Assembly: GCA_029565415.1 (NCBI GenBank)
Contig: JAKQOH010000006.1
Coordinates: 1-35,505 of the forward strand
Origin: Candidatus Rifleibacteriota bacterium
GTDB lineage: Bacteria; Riflebacteria; Ozemobacteria; Ozemobacterales; Ozemobacteraceae
Length of the DNA: 35,505 nucleotides
Direction: 5' to 3'
The stretch's first letter is position 1; the number at the start of each line of letters is the position of its first letter. The translations under genes and the position numbers were made by a program. The notes under the pieces were generated by a model. The model was not told where the DNA came from, did not search any database, and worked only from the letters and a program-made list of their open reading frames with translations. Below are positions 17,209-24,259 of the stretch, piece after piece.

Positions 17209-17401
17209 CACAGAGAACACAGCGGACACAGAGGATTCACGGAGGATCGGAACATTCTCCGTGCAGCCTCTGTGTTCTTCGTGTCCTGGGATGTTGAAAT
17301 TCGAACGATTCACCGCTGAGACGCTGAGATGCCGAGGAAAATATTTTCATACATCATTTTTCCATCTTGTTTCAATCTCTGCGCCTCTGCGCCTCGGCGG
17401 T
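17209..17401. repeat. Two family-B inverted-repeat elements
   Basis: A CACAGAGAACACAG-type arm (17209-17234) is matched by an imperfect inverse arm CCTCTGTGTTCTTCGTGTCC (17267-17286). A second unit has arms CACCGCTGAGACGCTGAG (from 17311) and CTCTGCGCCTCGGCGGTG (ending 17401). Same style as elements at 24112-24212 and 26178-26282. No coding potential is seen. Confidence 0.65.
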
Positions 17402-17512
17402 GAAACGGTCTTCGTATCTCTGTGATGAACGTGTTCCTTCGTATTCTCGTCTGAAATTCTTGCTTGTTCCAACGAAGTATCTCTGCGGCTCGGGGACTCC
17501 CGGGTGAAAAGA

Positions 17513-17549
17513 AATCGTCTCATCGGCGTGATTTGCGGATGAGACGATT
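17513..17549 (-). terminator. Terminator of the 17568-18215 gene
   Basis: 12-bp perfect stem AATCGTCTCATC / GATGAGACGATT with a 13-nt loop. On the minus strand it is followed by TTTCTTTT-like sequence, 19 nt after the stop codon. Confidence 0.75.
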
Positions 17550-17567
17550 CCTGAGAATTTCGGTGGG

Positions 17568-18215
17568 TCAGGGCCGCGGCTTGATCGGCTTGTTGAAGAC
17601 GTCGAAGGGGAGATCTTCCTTCAGCTCGACGCGCAGGAAGGTCAGGATGTCCATCCCCAGGGTGCGCATCTTCTCGCTGTCGAACCAGAACAGCTCGAAC
17701 ACGACCCGCTCGGCCTCTTTGCGAAGGGCGGCGAGATCGGTGAGCTGGTGGTTGATGTTCAGGTTCTCGATGTGGCCGGCGATCTTGTCGAACTCGGCGC
17801 TGATCAGCTCGGGGCCTTCCGGCGAGTCGTTGAACCCGCGCGGGAAGTTCGGATACTTCTCGCAGAATTCTATTTCCCGGGCTATATGTCTGAGCATGGA
17901 CGGTTTTTCCTCGAGGCCCATGCGGACGGCCAGAAGCTGTGCCGCGATCGCCCGAGGATCGTTATTTTTCTTCGTATACTGGAGGGCCGCGACGAGGTCG
18001 TTGATCCCGTGGAAGGATGCGTCGATCATGCCGCAGGCGAACAGCATCTTCTTCAGGACGACTTCCTTCGTCAGGGGAAACTGGTCGCGATGCAGCTCGG
18101 CAAACCGGGGCGTCGTGGCCTGCGCTGTCGGCGGCAGACAGCCGAGATGCGCGCCGGCCAGAAGCATGACAACCGCGAAAAAGCGGATCCGCAACCCCTT
18201 GTTCCGAATGTGCAT
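17568..18215 (-). CDS. Exported protein of unknown function
   Basis: 215 residues. A basic n-region (MHIRNKGLRIR) and hydrophobic core lead to a possible signal peptidase I site after TAQA (about residue 33). The Cys in HLGC is not in a good lipobox. The mature part is helical and mixed-charge (LQYTKKNNDPRAIAAQLLAVRMGLEEKP; NFPRGFNDSPEGPELI), with no family I recognise. A consensus-like promoter ends 6 nt before the ATG, so the mRNA is probably leaderless. Flanked on both sides by repeat-filled spacers. Confidence 0.75.
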   Translation of the reverse strand: MHIRNKGLRIRFFAVVMLLAGAHLGCLPPTAQATTPRFAELHRDQFPLTKEVVLKKMLFACGMIDASFHGINDLVAALQYTKKNNDPRAIAAQLLAVRMGLEEKPSMLRHIAREIEFCEKYPNFPRGFNDSPEGPELISAEFDKIAGHIENLNINHQLTDLAALRKEAERVVFELFWFDSEKMRTLGMDILTFLRVELKEDLPFDVFNKPIKPRP

Positions 18216-18221
18216 GAACTC

Positions 18222-18250
18222 ATTTTACCTGTACCCCGCCAGGTTGGCAA
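18222..18250 (-). promoter_or_regulatory. Sigma-70 promoter abutting the start codon
   Basis: On the minus strand, TTGCCA (18245-18250), 17-nt spacer, TAAAAT (18222-18227), then only 6 nt to the ATG at 18215. This geometry predicts a leaderless transcript. Confidence 0.7.
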
Positions 18251-18325
18251 CCTTCCCGTTCAGCTCTGCAGTCCCGGAGCTCTCGATCCTCGTGCTCGCG
18301 TACCATATTCCTCCATCCTTCGAAT

Positions 18326-18447
18326 CTTTGTGCCTCGGCGTCTCTGAGGTGAAGTTCCGTTTCGGCTGTGTTCCGGGCGCATCACGATGCGCCCCTACGC
18401 GTCTCTAGATCGCCATCTGCATCGTAGGGGCGGATCGTGATCCGCCC
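18326..18447. repeat. Family-B half element and facing pair of family-A palindromes
   Basis: A single family-B arm CTTTGTGCCTCGGCGTCTCT starts at 18326. Family-A copies follow at 18375-18399 (GGGCGCATCACGATGCGCCC then CTACG) and, inverted, at 18423-18447 (CGTAGGGG then a GGATCGTGATCC core). The 18216-18527 spacer otherwise holds only the promoter above. Confidence 0.75.
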
Positions 18448-18527
18448 AAACCGCCGACGGTGAAAACCGTCATGCTTCTTTGTATCCTGGCGCTCTTGTG
18501 GTGGAACGGACCTCGTAACGGCTTGGT

Positions 18528-19595
18528 TCAGGTGCTGTCCCGGTCTGTCGGGCTGACCGGTGAGGTGCCGGCAGCGTGTTCGACGAGCTGGTCGAGCTCG
18601 GAGCGAAGCTTGCGAAGCTCATCGAGCTTGCCGTTGAGAACGAGATACTGGAAGTTCGGGCTGCGGAAAATGCCCATCTTCCGGAATTTCGGCTCGAGGA
18701 ACCAGCCCTCCGTCAGCCGCTGGATCAGCATGTTCGCCGGCTCGATCAGCAGGGCGACCGCGAAAGCGGGCAGGATCTGCGCCCACCAGGAATGCTCGTC
18801 GATGTATTTTTTCAGGTCGTCCTGGAGGATGTTCTCGACGGTCTTGTACAGCGCCGCGGTGCCGAGCGTCAGCAGCATGTAATACACGCCCGTTCCGATC
18901 ACGACGTCGATGTCGACGAGTTTGAACCGCATCGTCGCGTACACGACGATGATCATGAACGCCAACGTCGCCCACTCGACGATCGGGAACTCGAACACCC
19001 AGAAGATCTGGTGGCGCAGCAGCATGTCGTGCAGGGCGCACAGGCAGTAGAACGCCTCGCCGAGCAGGATGAACTCGACCCGGCGGCGCATCATCTCGTC
19101 CGGATGGGTGAACCGGGCCTTCAGCAGCCGGTAGGCGATCCGCACGAGCAGCACGCCCATCGCGAAGGCGTACCCCTTCATGAGAGCCCCCCCGATCGCC
19201 AGCGGCCCGTCGGGCGTCAGTTCGAGCTCGCCCCGGAAGATCAGATTCGTCGGCAGCGCCAGCAGGAACACCGTCGCCGCCGACCAGGCCATTGCCCGCG
19301 TCCGGGTTCGCGCATACCGCCCCTCGAGCACGGCATCAGGGAATTCCGCGAGCAGCGGGATCAGCAGGATCGTCCCGATCCAGCCGGCCCGGACGAACCA
19401 GATGCTCGGCAGGATTTGAAATATAATTTGAAATATATTATACAGCATCGACGCCGTGGCGATGCCGGCGATGACCCGGTTCACGGGCTGCTGTCGGGCC
19501 CTCCCAAGAACGAACCAGCCGACGAGCGCGGAAATGCCGGCCGAAATCAGTGATGTCGCGAGCCGCAGCGACGGTGTCAGAACGATTTCATCCAT
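18528..19595 (-). CDS. Multi-helix sensor-like membrane protein without kinase domain
   Basis: 355 residues with about eight hydrophobic helices. The segment FKLVDIDVVIGTGVYYMLLT followed by a helix and a PANMLIQRLTEGWFLEPKFR end resembles the membrane-proximal 'lwDidvvi..tlvY.lLt ... P.r..iQ...dr.Ff...y' region found N-terminal to GAF/histidine-kinase modules. Here the protein stops about 50 residues later with a coiled-coil-like end (LDELRKLRSELDQLVEHA) and no kinase, GGDEF or phosphatase domain. Either it signals by contact with a separate partner or it is a truncated kinase. The ATG at 19595 has GAGGA 10 nt upstream. Confidence 0.75.
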   Translation of the reverse strand: MDEIVLTPSLRLATSLISAGISALVGWFVLGRARQQPVNRVIAGIATASMLYNIFQIIFQILPSIWFVRAGWIGTILLIPLLAEFPDAVLEGRYARTRTRAMAWSAATVFLLALPTNLIFRGELELTPDGPLAIGGALMKGYAFAMGVLLVRIAYRLLKARFTHPDEMMRRRVEFILLGEAFYCLCALHDMLLRHQIFWVFEFPIVEWATLAFMIIVVYATMRFKLVDIDVVIGTGVYYMLLTLGTAALYKTVENILQDDLKKYIDEHSWWAQILPAFAVALLIEPANMLIQRLTEGWFLEPKFRKMGIFRSPNFQYLVLNGKLDELRKLRSELDQLVEHAAGTSPVSPTDRDST

Positions 19596-19852
19596 GGGTT
19601 TCGCATCCTCATTCCGGGTATGTCGCGCCCATCTAACCACGCCTCCGGCTTGCATGCAAGCTCGTCCTCGACACCGGGGCGAAAGGGGTTCTTTGTGTCA
19701 GGGAGGAGAGACCGCAAGCGCCTCGGATATCCCCGACATGGCCCACACATCTTCGACCGGTCCGGCAAGCTCGCCCAAAACAGTGGGGGGGAACCGGTTC
19801 ATTTGTATACCTCCGCCAAGCACATTCCAGTTTGTCCGGGGAACGGGTGAAC

Positions 19853-19881
19853 TTGCCAAGGGGGACGAGGTGTGGTATGTT
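19853..19881 (+). promoter_or_regulatory. Promoter of the 6S-like RNA
   Basis: TTGCCA (19853-19858), 17-nt spacer, TATGTT (19876-19881). Expected start near 19888. Confidence 0.6.
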
Positions 19882-19887
19882 CATAGC

Positions 19888-20158
19888 AGAGGCTGTTTGA
19901 AAATCATGTCCCTGCGCTGTGCGTGATGATGCAGGTTTAATTGAGCCGACACCTGTATCCAGAGGGAATCTGTCTTCGCCCCCCGCTGAGATCACCTTAC
20001 GAACAGGATCACTCCTGTTACGAAGACCTCATTGTGAGGGCGAGCGGACAACCGTTTACCGTTAGGTAGGGTTCAATTTTCCTTCACACGGCAGAGGCGG
20101 GGGCTTACCCGCAACCCATCGAGGCCGCCCGGACACTCCGGCGGCCTCGTTCTTTTTT
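19888..20158 (+). ncRNA. ssrS: Candidate 6S RNA (rod-shaped, central bubble)
   Basis: No coding frame with support lies in 19596-20207. The transcript would fold into one long interrupted hairpin: CTGC 19912-19915 / GCAG 20091-20094; AATTGAGCC 19939-19947 / GGTTCAATT 20070-20078; ACCT 19951-19954 / AGGT 20064-20067; TGTC 19971-19974 / GACA 20047-20050; TCGCCC 19976-19981 / GGGCGA 20038-20043; TCAC 19992-19995 / GTGA 20034-20037; apical AACAGGA 20002-20008 / TCCTGTT 20013-20019. Between the ACCT and TGTC pairs an open bubble (16 and 13 nt) resembles the promoter-mimicking bubble of 6S RNA, which binds and holds sigma-70 RNA polymerase. The rod spans about 185 nt, the usual 6S size. It has its own promoter and terminator. 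Confidence 0.55.
20121..20158 (+). terminator. Rho-independent terminator after the 6S-like RNA
   Basis: GAGGCCGCC (20121-20129) / GGCGGCCTC (20140-20148) with a 10-nt loop, followed by GTTCTTTTTT. It separates the RNA unit from the microcompartment operon starting at 20208. Confidence 0.9.
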
Positions 20159-20170
20159 CCGCTTTTCCTG

Positions 20171-20198
20171 TTGCCTTCGGGCGCCGGATCGGTATAGT
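20171..20198 (+). promoter_or_regulatory. Promoter of the microcompartment operon
   Basis: TTGCCT (20171-20176), 16-nt spacer, TATAGT (20193-20198), 9 nt before the first ATG (20208). No Shine-Dalgarno is present, so the first gene is probably read from a leaderless or nearly leaderless mRNA. No operator or riboswitch is visible. Confidence 0.6.
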
Positions 20199-20207
20199 AT
20201 CCACGTC

Positions 20208-21257
20208 ATGACGGCACGACCGCTGCTCATCGTCTCGGAAACGCTCAAAGCCCCGGATCTCCTCCAGGCGCCGTTCGGGCTCCAGCCCGAAGAGTTCATG
20301 CTGGCCCGCCTCGAATCCCTGGCATTCATCGGCTTTTCCCGGTTCGCCGCGGTCGTCATCCACGAGCCCCCCGCCGACCTGTTCCGGCGCCTGTCGCTCG
20401 GCCTCCGGGACCGCCCCGACGCCGAAGCCCTCTGGACCGTCATTTCCCAGGCCCGATCGATCCCGGTGCACGTGCTCGTCGACAAGATCGGCCGACCCCC
20501 GGCGGAACTGGCCGACCTCGGAATCGGCCTGGTCACGCCCGCCCGGCTCCGCGAAGCCTGTGAGGCCGCCCCCGCCCCCGGAACCATTTCCGGTCCGACG
20601 GTCGCCGCGGCCGCGATGCTGACGGCCGACGATGTCCGGGTCATGCACACCCAGGGGATCCGGGCGCTCGATGAAGAAACCCCGATGACGGACTGGGCAC
20701 GGGAAACGGCGGCCGCGCTCGGCATCCGGCTCACGAGGCGCGCTTCCCGGCGCGTGCTCATTCCGGTCGAGGCCCGCGGCGTGAAGCATCTGCAGAAGTT
20801 CGGCGAGCTGATCCACGGCTTCGCCGCATCTCCTCTCGCCCCCCTGTTCACTGTTTCAGAGCCCCTGATGCCCGCGTTCAACGAGCTGTTCCCCTCCCTG
20901 AAAGGGCGCCTCGTGGCCCCGAGCATCCATTGGGAGAAACAGGGGGCCTTCACCGGTGAGATCTCGCTGGCGATGGCGCTCGACCTCGGCTGCGAGGGCG
21001 CGATCGTCCCCGACCTGCCGGCGTACACCGAGCCGAAGCGGTTCGAGGCGCTGTGCCGGCTCGTCGCCGGGAAACAGTTTTCGCTTTATGTGCCCGCCCC
21101 CCTTGCCGCCCGGGATTGTTGTGCTATAATTGGCGACCGGATCTTCCGGCTCACGGACGTCCGGGGCCGCACGGCGGCGGCGCTTCCGCCTGATGGAGCC
21201 CTTCTGATGAAGGGTTGTGAACTCGAGAATATCGCCAGGGAAAGGAACAAGTCGTGA
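20208..21257 (+). CDS. Microcompartment-associated composite protein with truncated triosephosphate-isomerase-like domain
   Basis: 349 residues, first gene of the BMC operon. Residues about 25-175 resemble the flavoprotein-like accessory proteins of BMC loci: RFAAVVIHEPPADLFRRLSL, then MLTADDVRVMHTQGIR and ETPMTDWARETAAALGI, similar to the usual 'TP.A.d.A...gi'. Residues about 183-270 resemble the first part of triosephosphate isomerase, with APSIHWEKQGAFTGEIS and AMALDLGCEGAIV (236-267). Where TIM has the catalytic His (GHSERR), this protein has VPDLPAYTE. No catalytic Lys/Glu loop or phosphate-binding GGS segment follows, so it looks non-catalytic as a TIM. Its stop overlaps the pduL GTG start (GTGA). 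No DeoC aldolase motif is present. Role unknown. Confidence 0.65.
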   Translation: MTARPLLIVSETLKAPDLLQAPFGLQPEEFMLARLESLAFIGFSRFAAVVIHEPPADLFRRLSLGLRDRPDAEALWTVISQARSIPVHVLVDKIGRPPAELADLGIGLVTPARLREACEAAPAPGTISGPTVAAAAMLTADDVRVMHTQGIRALDEETPMTDWARETAAALGIRLTRRASRRVLIPVEARGVKHLQKFGELIHGFAASPLAPLFTVSEPLMPAFNELFPSLKGRLVAPSIHWEKQGAFTGEISLAMALDLGCEGAIVPDLPAYTEPKRFEALCRLVAGKQFSLYVPAPLAARDCCAIIGDRIFRLTDVRGRTAAALPPDGALLMKGCELENIARERNKS

Positions 21258-21898
21258 TCGACGAAGCCAAAGTCAAAACCATCGTTGCCGAAGTGCTCAA
21301 GCATATCGATCTCCAGGATCGCATCCGCCCCGGAACCGTTCCCGTCGGCGTCAGCGGCCGCCACATCCATCTCACCCAGGCCGATCTCGAGACCCTGTTC
21401 GGCGCCGGGTACCAGTTGAAGGAAATGAAAAAGCTCTCCCAGCCCGGCCAGTTCGCCGCGGAAGAGTGCGTCATGCTCGTCGGCCGGAAGGGCGTCATCG
21501 AGAAGTGCCGCATCCTCGGCCCGGTCCGGCCCGCGACCCAGATCGAGATCTCGGGCACCGACAGCTTCACCCTCGGGGTGCCGATCGTGTACCGCGATTC
21601 CGGGGACACAAAGGGCACGCCCGGCATCATCGTCGTCGGCCCCAAGGGCCATGTGGTGCTGAAGGAAGGCGTCATCGTCGCCACCCGGCACGTGCATCTG
21701 CACACGAAGGAAGCCGACAAGATGGGCCTCAAGGACATGGACCGCGTCTCGGTCAAGACGCAGGGCCCCCGCGCGGTCGCCTTCCAGAACGTCCTGGTGC
21801 GCGTCAGCGACAAGTTTGCCGCGGATTTCCACGTCGACAACGACGAGGGCAACGCCGCCGGTCTCAAAACGGGTGACATGGTCGAGATCATTCGCTGA
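21254..21898 (+). CDS. pduL: PduL-type phosphate acyltransferase
   Basis: Converts acyl-CoA and phosphate to acyl-phosphate and CoA inside the microcompartment, recycling CoA for the aldehyde dehydrogenase. 214 residues. Both zinc-site motifs are present: SGRHIHLT (His37, His39) and TRHVHLH (His146, His148, His150), plus HVDNDEGNAA (His193, Glu198). The N-terminal amphipathic helix IDEAKVKTIVAEVLKHI fits an encapsulation peptide. The start is GTG, overlapping the previous stop, with AAGGA 8 nt upstream. It is followed by the shell genes. Confidence 0.95.
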   Translation: MIDEAKVKTIVAEVLKHIDLQDRIRPGTVPVGVSGRHIHLTQADLETLFGAGYQLKEMKKLSQPGQFAAEECVMLVGRKGVIEKCRILGPVRPATQIEISGTDSFTLGVPIVYRDSGDTKGTPGIIVVGPKGHVVLKEGVIVATRHVHLHTKEADKMGLKDMDRVSVKTQGPRAVAFQNVLVRVSDKFAADFHVDNDEGNAAGLKTGDMVEIIR

Positions 21899-21969
21899 TC
21901 CCGGTCTTTTGCCATAGAATTTCGACAGCAGTACACCATTTTCGATAAGCCAAATCTCAGGAGGACGCC

Positions 21970-22269
21970 ATGCAGGAAGCTCTGGGTATGATCGAAACCA
22001 AAGGTCTGACCGCTCTCATCGAAGCCACCGACGCGATGGTCAAAGCCGCCAACGTGAAGCTCGTCGGCTGGGAAAAAATCGGTTCCGGGTATGTGACCGC
22101 CTTCGTGCGCGGTGATGTCGCCGCCGTCAAGGCCGCCACCGATGCCGGCGCTGCCGCCGCCAAGAAGATCGGCGAGCTGATCTGCGTCCACGTGATTCCG
22201 CGGCCGCACGGCAACCTCGACGAGGTCATGCCGATCCGCGACAACAGCCAGACGGCTTCCAAGAAGTAA
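21970..22269 (+). CDS. BMC-H hexameric shell protein
   Basis: 99 residues, one BMC domain ([20 protein letters not shown] ... [19 protein letters not shown] ... HVIPRPH). It forms hexagonal tiles that make the facets of the shell. The pore loop KIGSG (36-40) is the one common in PduA-type hexamers passing small polar metabolites. AGGAGG lies 5 nt before the ATG, a strong site that suits high output. It is the only BMC-H in the window, so further facet proteins may be encoded elsewhere. Confidence 0.97.
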   Translation: MQEALGMIETKGLTALIEATDAMVKAANVKLVGWEKIGSGYVTAFVRGDVAAVKAATDAGAAAAKKIGELICVHVIPRPHGNLDEVMPIRDNSQTASKK

Positions 22270-22287
22270 TCCGACGGGAACGTCGTC

Positions 22288-22569
22288 ATGAATCTCGGTC
22301 GCGTCTGCGGCACCGTCGTCTGCACCCGCAAGGAAGAACGGCTCAACGGGATGAAGTTCCTCGTCGTCGAGGAGCTCACGATTGATCACAAGCCCACGGG
22401 CCATCATGTCATTGCGGTGGACGCGGTCAGTGCCGGTGCAGGGGAAACCGTGCTGCTCGTCAACGGCAGCTCGGCCCGCCTGACGGAGCGCACCCTGAAC
22501 TGCCCGGTCGATGCGGCGATTGCCGCCATCGTCGACGCGGTGGTGATGGACCACGAACGCACGACCTGA
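22288..22569 (+). CDS. EutN/CcmL-type BMC-P pentameric shell protein
   Basis: 93 residues. Shows the family start MNLGRVCGTVVCTRKEERL, the central GMKFLVVEEL and the closing VDAAIAAIVDAVVM. Pentamers of this family cap the vertices of the polyhedral shell. It starts 18 nt after the BMC-H gene. A GC-rich hairpin without a T-run follows it. Confidence 0.95.
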   Translation: MNLGRVCGTVVCTRKEERLNGMKFLVVEELTIDHKPTGHHVIAVDAVSAGAGETVLLVNGSSARLTERTLNCPVDAAIAAIVDAVVMDHERTT

Positions 22570-22599
22570 CGGACGGCGAGACCGCTTCCGGAGCGTTTT

Positions 22600-22638
22600 C
22601 CCGGCCCGCGCAGCCTGAAATTTCGCTGCCGGGCCGGG
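22600..22638 (+). promoter_or_regulatory. Stable intercistronic hairpin between vertex and dehydrogenase genes
   Basis: CCCGGCCCG + GCAGC (22600-22608, 22610-22614) pairs with GCTGC + CGGGCCGGG (22625-22629, 22630-22638): 14 bp with one bulged C and a 10-nt loop. No T-run follows, so it is not a standard terminator. It could protect the upstream shell mRNA from 3' decay or lower downstream expression. Confidence 0.5.
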
Positions 22639-22681
22639 GATCGTCCGGGTTGGCCGCCTTCTTTCGATCACGGGGGGTATC

Positions 22682-24103
22682 ATGTCCATTTCTCAGGATG
22701 AACTGAGCGTCATCGTCAAGGAAGTCCTCAAAAATCTGAAGACTGCCGGAGCCCTGCCGGCCGCCGCATCGCAGCACGGCGGCTCCGCCGGCGGCAAGGG
22801 CGTCTTCGAGAACATCGAGGATGCCATCAAGGCCGCCGGGGAAGCCCAGAAGAAGCTTGTCGAGCTTCCGGTCGCCCTGCGGAAGAAGATCATCGAGAAC
22901 ATGCGCCGGCGGTGTCTGGCGAAGGTCGAGGAGATCGCGCGCATCGGCGTCGAGGACACCGGTTACGGCCGGATCGACGACAAGATCCAGAAGAACACGC
23001 TCGCGATCACCAAAACCCCCGGCATCGAAGACCTGCAGCCCGTTTCCTACTCGGGGGACGACGGCCTGACCGTCGTCGAGCAGGCGCCCTACGGCATCAT
23101 CGGGGCGATCACCCCCTCGACGAACCCCTCTGAGACGATCATCTGCAACTCGATCGGCATGATCGCCGCCGGGAACTCCGTCGTGTTCGGCCCCCACCCC
23201 GGCGCCACCAAGGTCAGCCGGTTCACCCTCGAACTGCTGAACGAGGCCGTCGTCGAAGCCGGCGGCCCCGTGAATCTGATGACGATGGCGGCCAAGCCGA
23301 GCATCGAGAACGCCCAGATCCTGATGACCCACCCCTCGATCAGGCTGCTGGTCGTCACAGGCGGCCCCGCCGTCGTCGCCGCCGCCGCCAAGTGCGGCAA
23401 GAAGTTCATCGCCGCCGGCCCGGGCAACCCGCCCGCCGTCGTCGACGAGACGGCCGACCTGAAAAAAGCAGCGCGCGATATTATATCCGGCGCTACACTC
23501 GACAACAACGTGCTGTGCATCGCCGAGAAGGAGATCATCGTCGTCGAGTCGGTCGCCGAGGAGCTGAAGCGGCATCTGCGCAACAGCGGCGCCTACGAGG
23601 CGTCGGCCCGCGAGATCATCCAGCTCGAGAAGCTCGTGATCGACCCCAAGACCGGCGGCCCGAACCGCAAGTTCGTCGGCAAGAACGCCGGCTACATTCT
23701 CGAGCAGATCGGCGTGCGCGTGCCGGATGACATCCGCATGGTGCTGTGCGAAACCGGACCCGACCACCCGTTCGTGGTGGAAGAGCTGCTGATGCCGGTC
23801 ATTCCTCTGGTCCGCGTGCGCGACGTTCACGCCGCGATCGACCTGGCCGTCAAGGTCGAGAACGGGAACCGCCACACGGCCGTCATGCACAGCCGCAACA
23901 TCGACAACCTGCACAAGATGGCCGTGCGGTGCAACTGCTCGATCTTCGTCAAGAACGGTCCGAGCTACGCCGGGCTGGGAATGGGCGGCGAAGGGTATAC
24001 CACCTTCACCATCGCCTCCCCCACGGGCGAGGGGCTGACCAGCGCCCGCACCTTCACCCGGCAGCGCCGCTGCGTCATCGTCGACAGCTTCCGAATCGTC
24101 TGA
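22682..24103 (+). CDS. CoA-acylating aldehyde dehydrogenase of the microcompartment (PduP/EutE type)
   Basis: Oxidises an aldehyde with NAD+ and CoA to acyl-CoA and NADH in the BMC lumen. 473 residues. The N-terminal SISQDELSVIVKEVLKNLK is an amphipathic encapsulation peptide, joined by an Ala/Gly-rich linker (about 22-40) to the catalytic domain. The catalytic Cys279 lies in DNNVLCIAEKE. The PYGIIGAITPSTNPSETIICN segment and the Gly-rich end GLGMGGEGYTTFTIASPTGEG are typical of the PduP/EutE clade. The substrate chain length cannot be read from sequence; acetaldehyde or propionaldehyde are likely. Followed by a family-B repeat. Confidence 0.95.
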   Translation: MSISQDELSVIVKEVLKNLKTAGALPAAASQHGGSAGGKGVFENIEDAIKAAGEAQKKLVELPVALRKKIIENMRRRCLAKVEEIARIGVEDTGYGRIDDKIQKNTLAITKTPGIEDLQPVSYSGDDGLTVVEQAPYGIIGAITPSTNPSETIICNSIGMIAAGNSVVFGPHPGATKVSRFTLELLNEAVVEAGGPVNLMTMAAKPSIENAQILMTHPSIRLLVVTGGPAVVAAAAKCGKKFIAAGPGNPPAVVDETADLKKAARDIISGATLDNNVLCIAEKEIIVVESVAEELKRHLRNSGAYEASAREIIQLEKLVIDPKTGGPNRKFVGKNAGYILEQIGVRVPDDIRMVLCETGPDHPFVVEELLMPVIPLVRVRDVHAAIDLAVKVENGNRHTAVMHSRNIDNLHKMAVRCNCSIFVKNGPSYAGLGMGGEGYTTFTIASPTGEGLTSARTFTRQRRCVIVDSFRIV

Positions 24104-24111
24104 TCCGACGA

Positions 24112-24212
24112 ACCACAGAGACACGGAGGCACAGAGCATCCCGATGACAAGACACGTGCATGTCATCTTGAAGAAGTGTGCTTTTTTTGCTGTCACTCTG
24201 TGTCTCTGTGGT
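24112..24212. repeat. Family-B inverted-repeat element inside the BMC operon
   Basis: Perfect 13-bp terminal inverted repeats ACCACAGAGACAC (24112-24124) and GTGTCTCTGTGGT (24200-24212) bound a 101-bp non-coding element, MITE-like in form. Inside, GATGACA (24143-24149) / TGTCATC (24161-24167) forms a hairpin, with a T7 run further downstream (24182-24188) that might weakly attenuate transcription. Confidence 0.75.
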
Positions 24213-24259
24213 AGATCTTTCATCGCGGTGATTTCATCGTATCCATTCCTTCGAAACGG

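Noticed and set aside
17036..18527. tRNA or rRNA genes in the larger spacers
   Set aside because: No cloverleaf-like T-arm (GGTTCGAATCC type) or rRNA sequence was seen; the spacers are explained by repeats, promoters and terminators.
19596..19995. Short open frames on both strands between the sensor-like gene and the RNA unit
   Set aside because: No ribosome sites, no family resemblance and overlap with the predicted structured RNA.
20208..21257. Lead BMC gene as a functional tpiA or as the missing deoC aldolase
   Set aside because: TIM catalytic His, Glu and phosphate loop are absent, and no DeoC Schiff-base Lys motif is seen.
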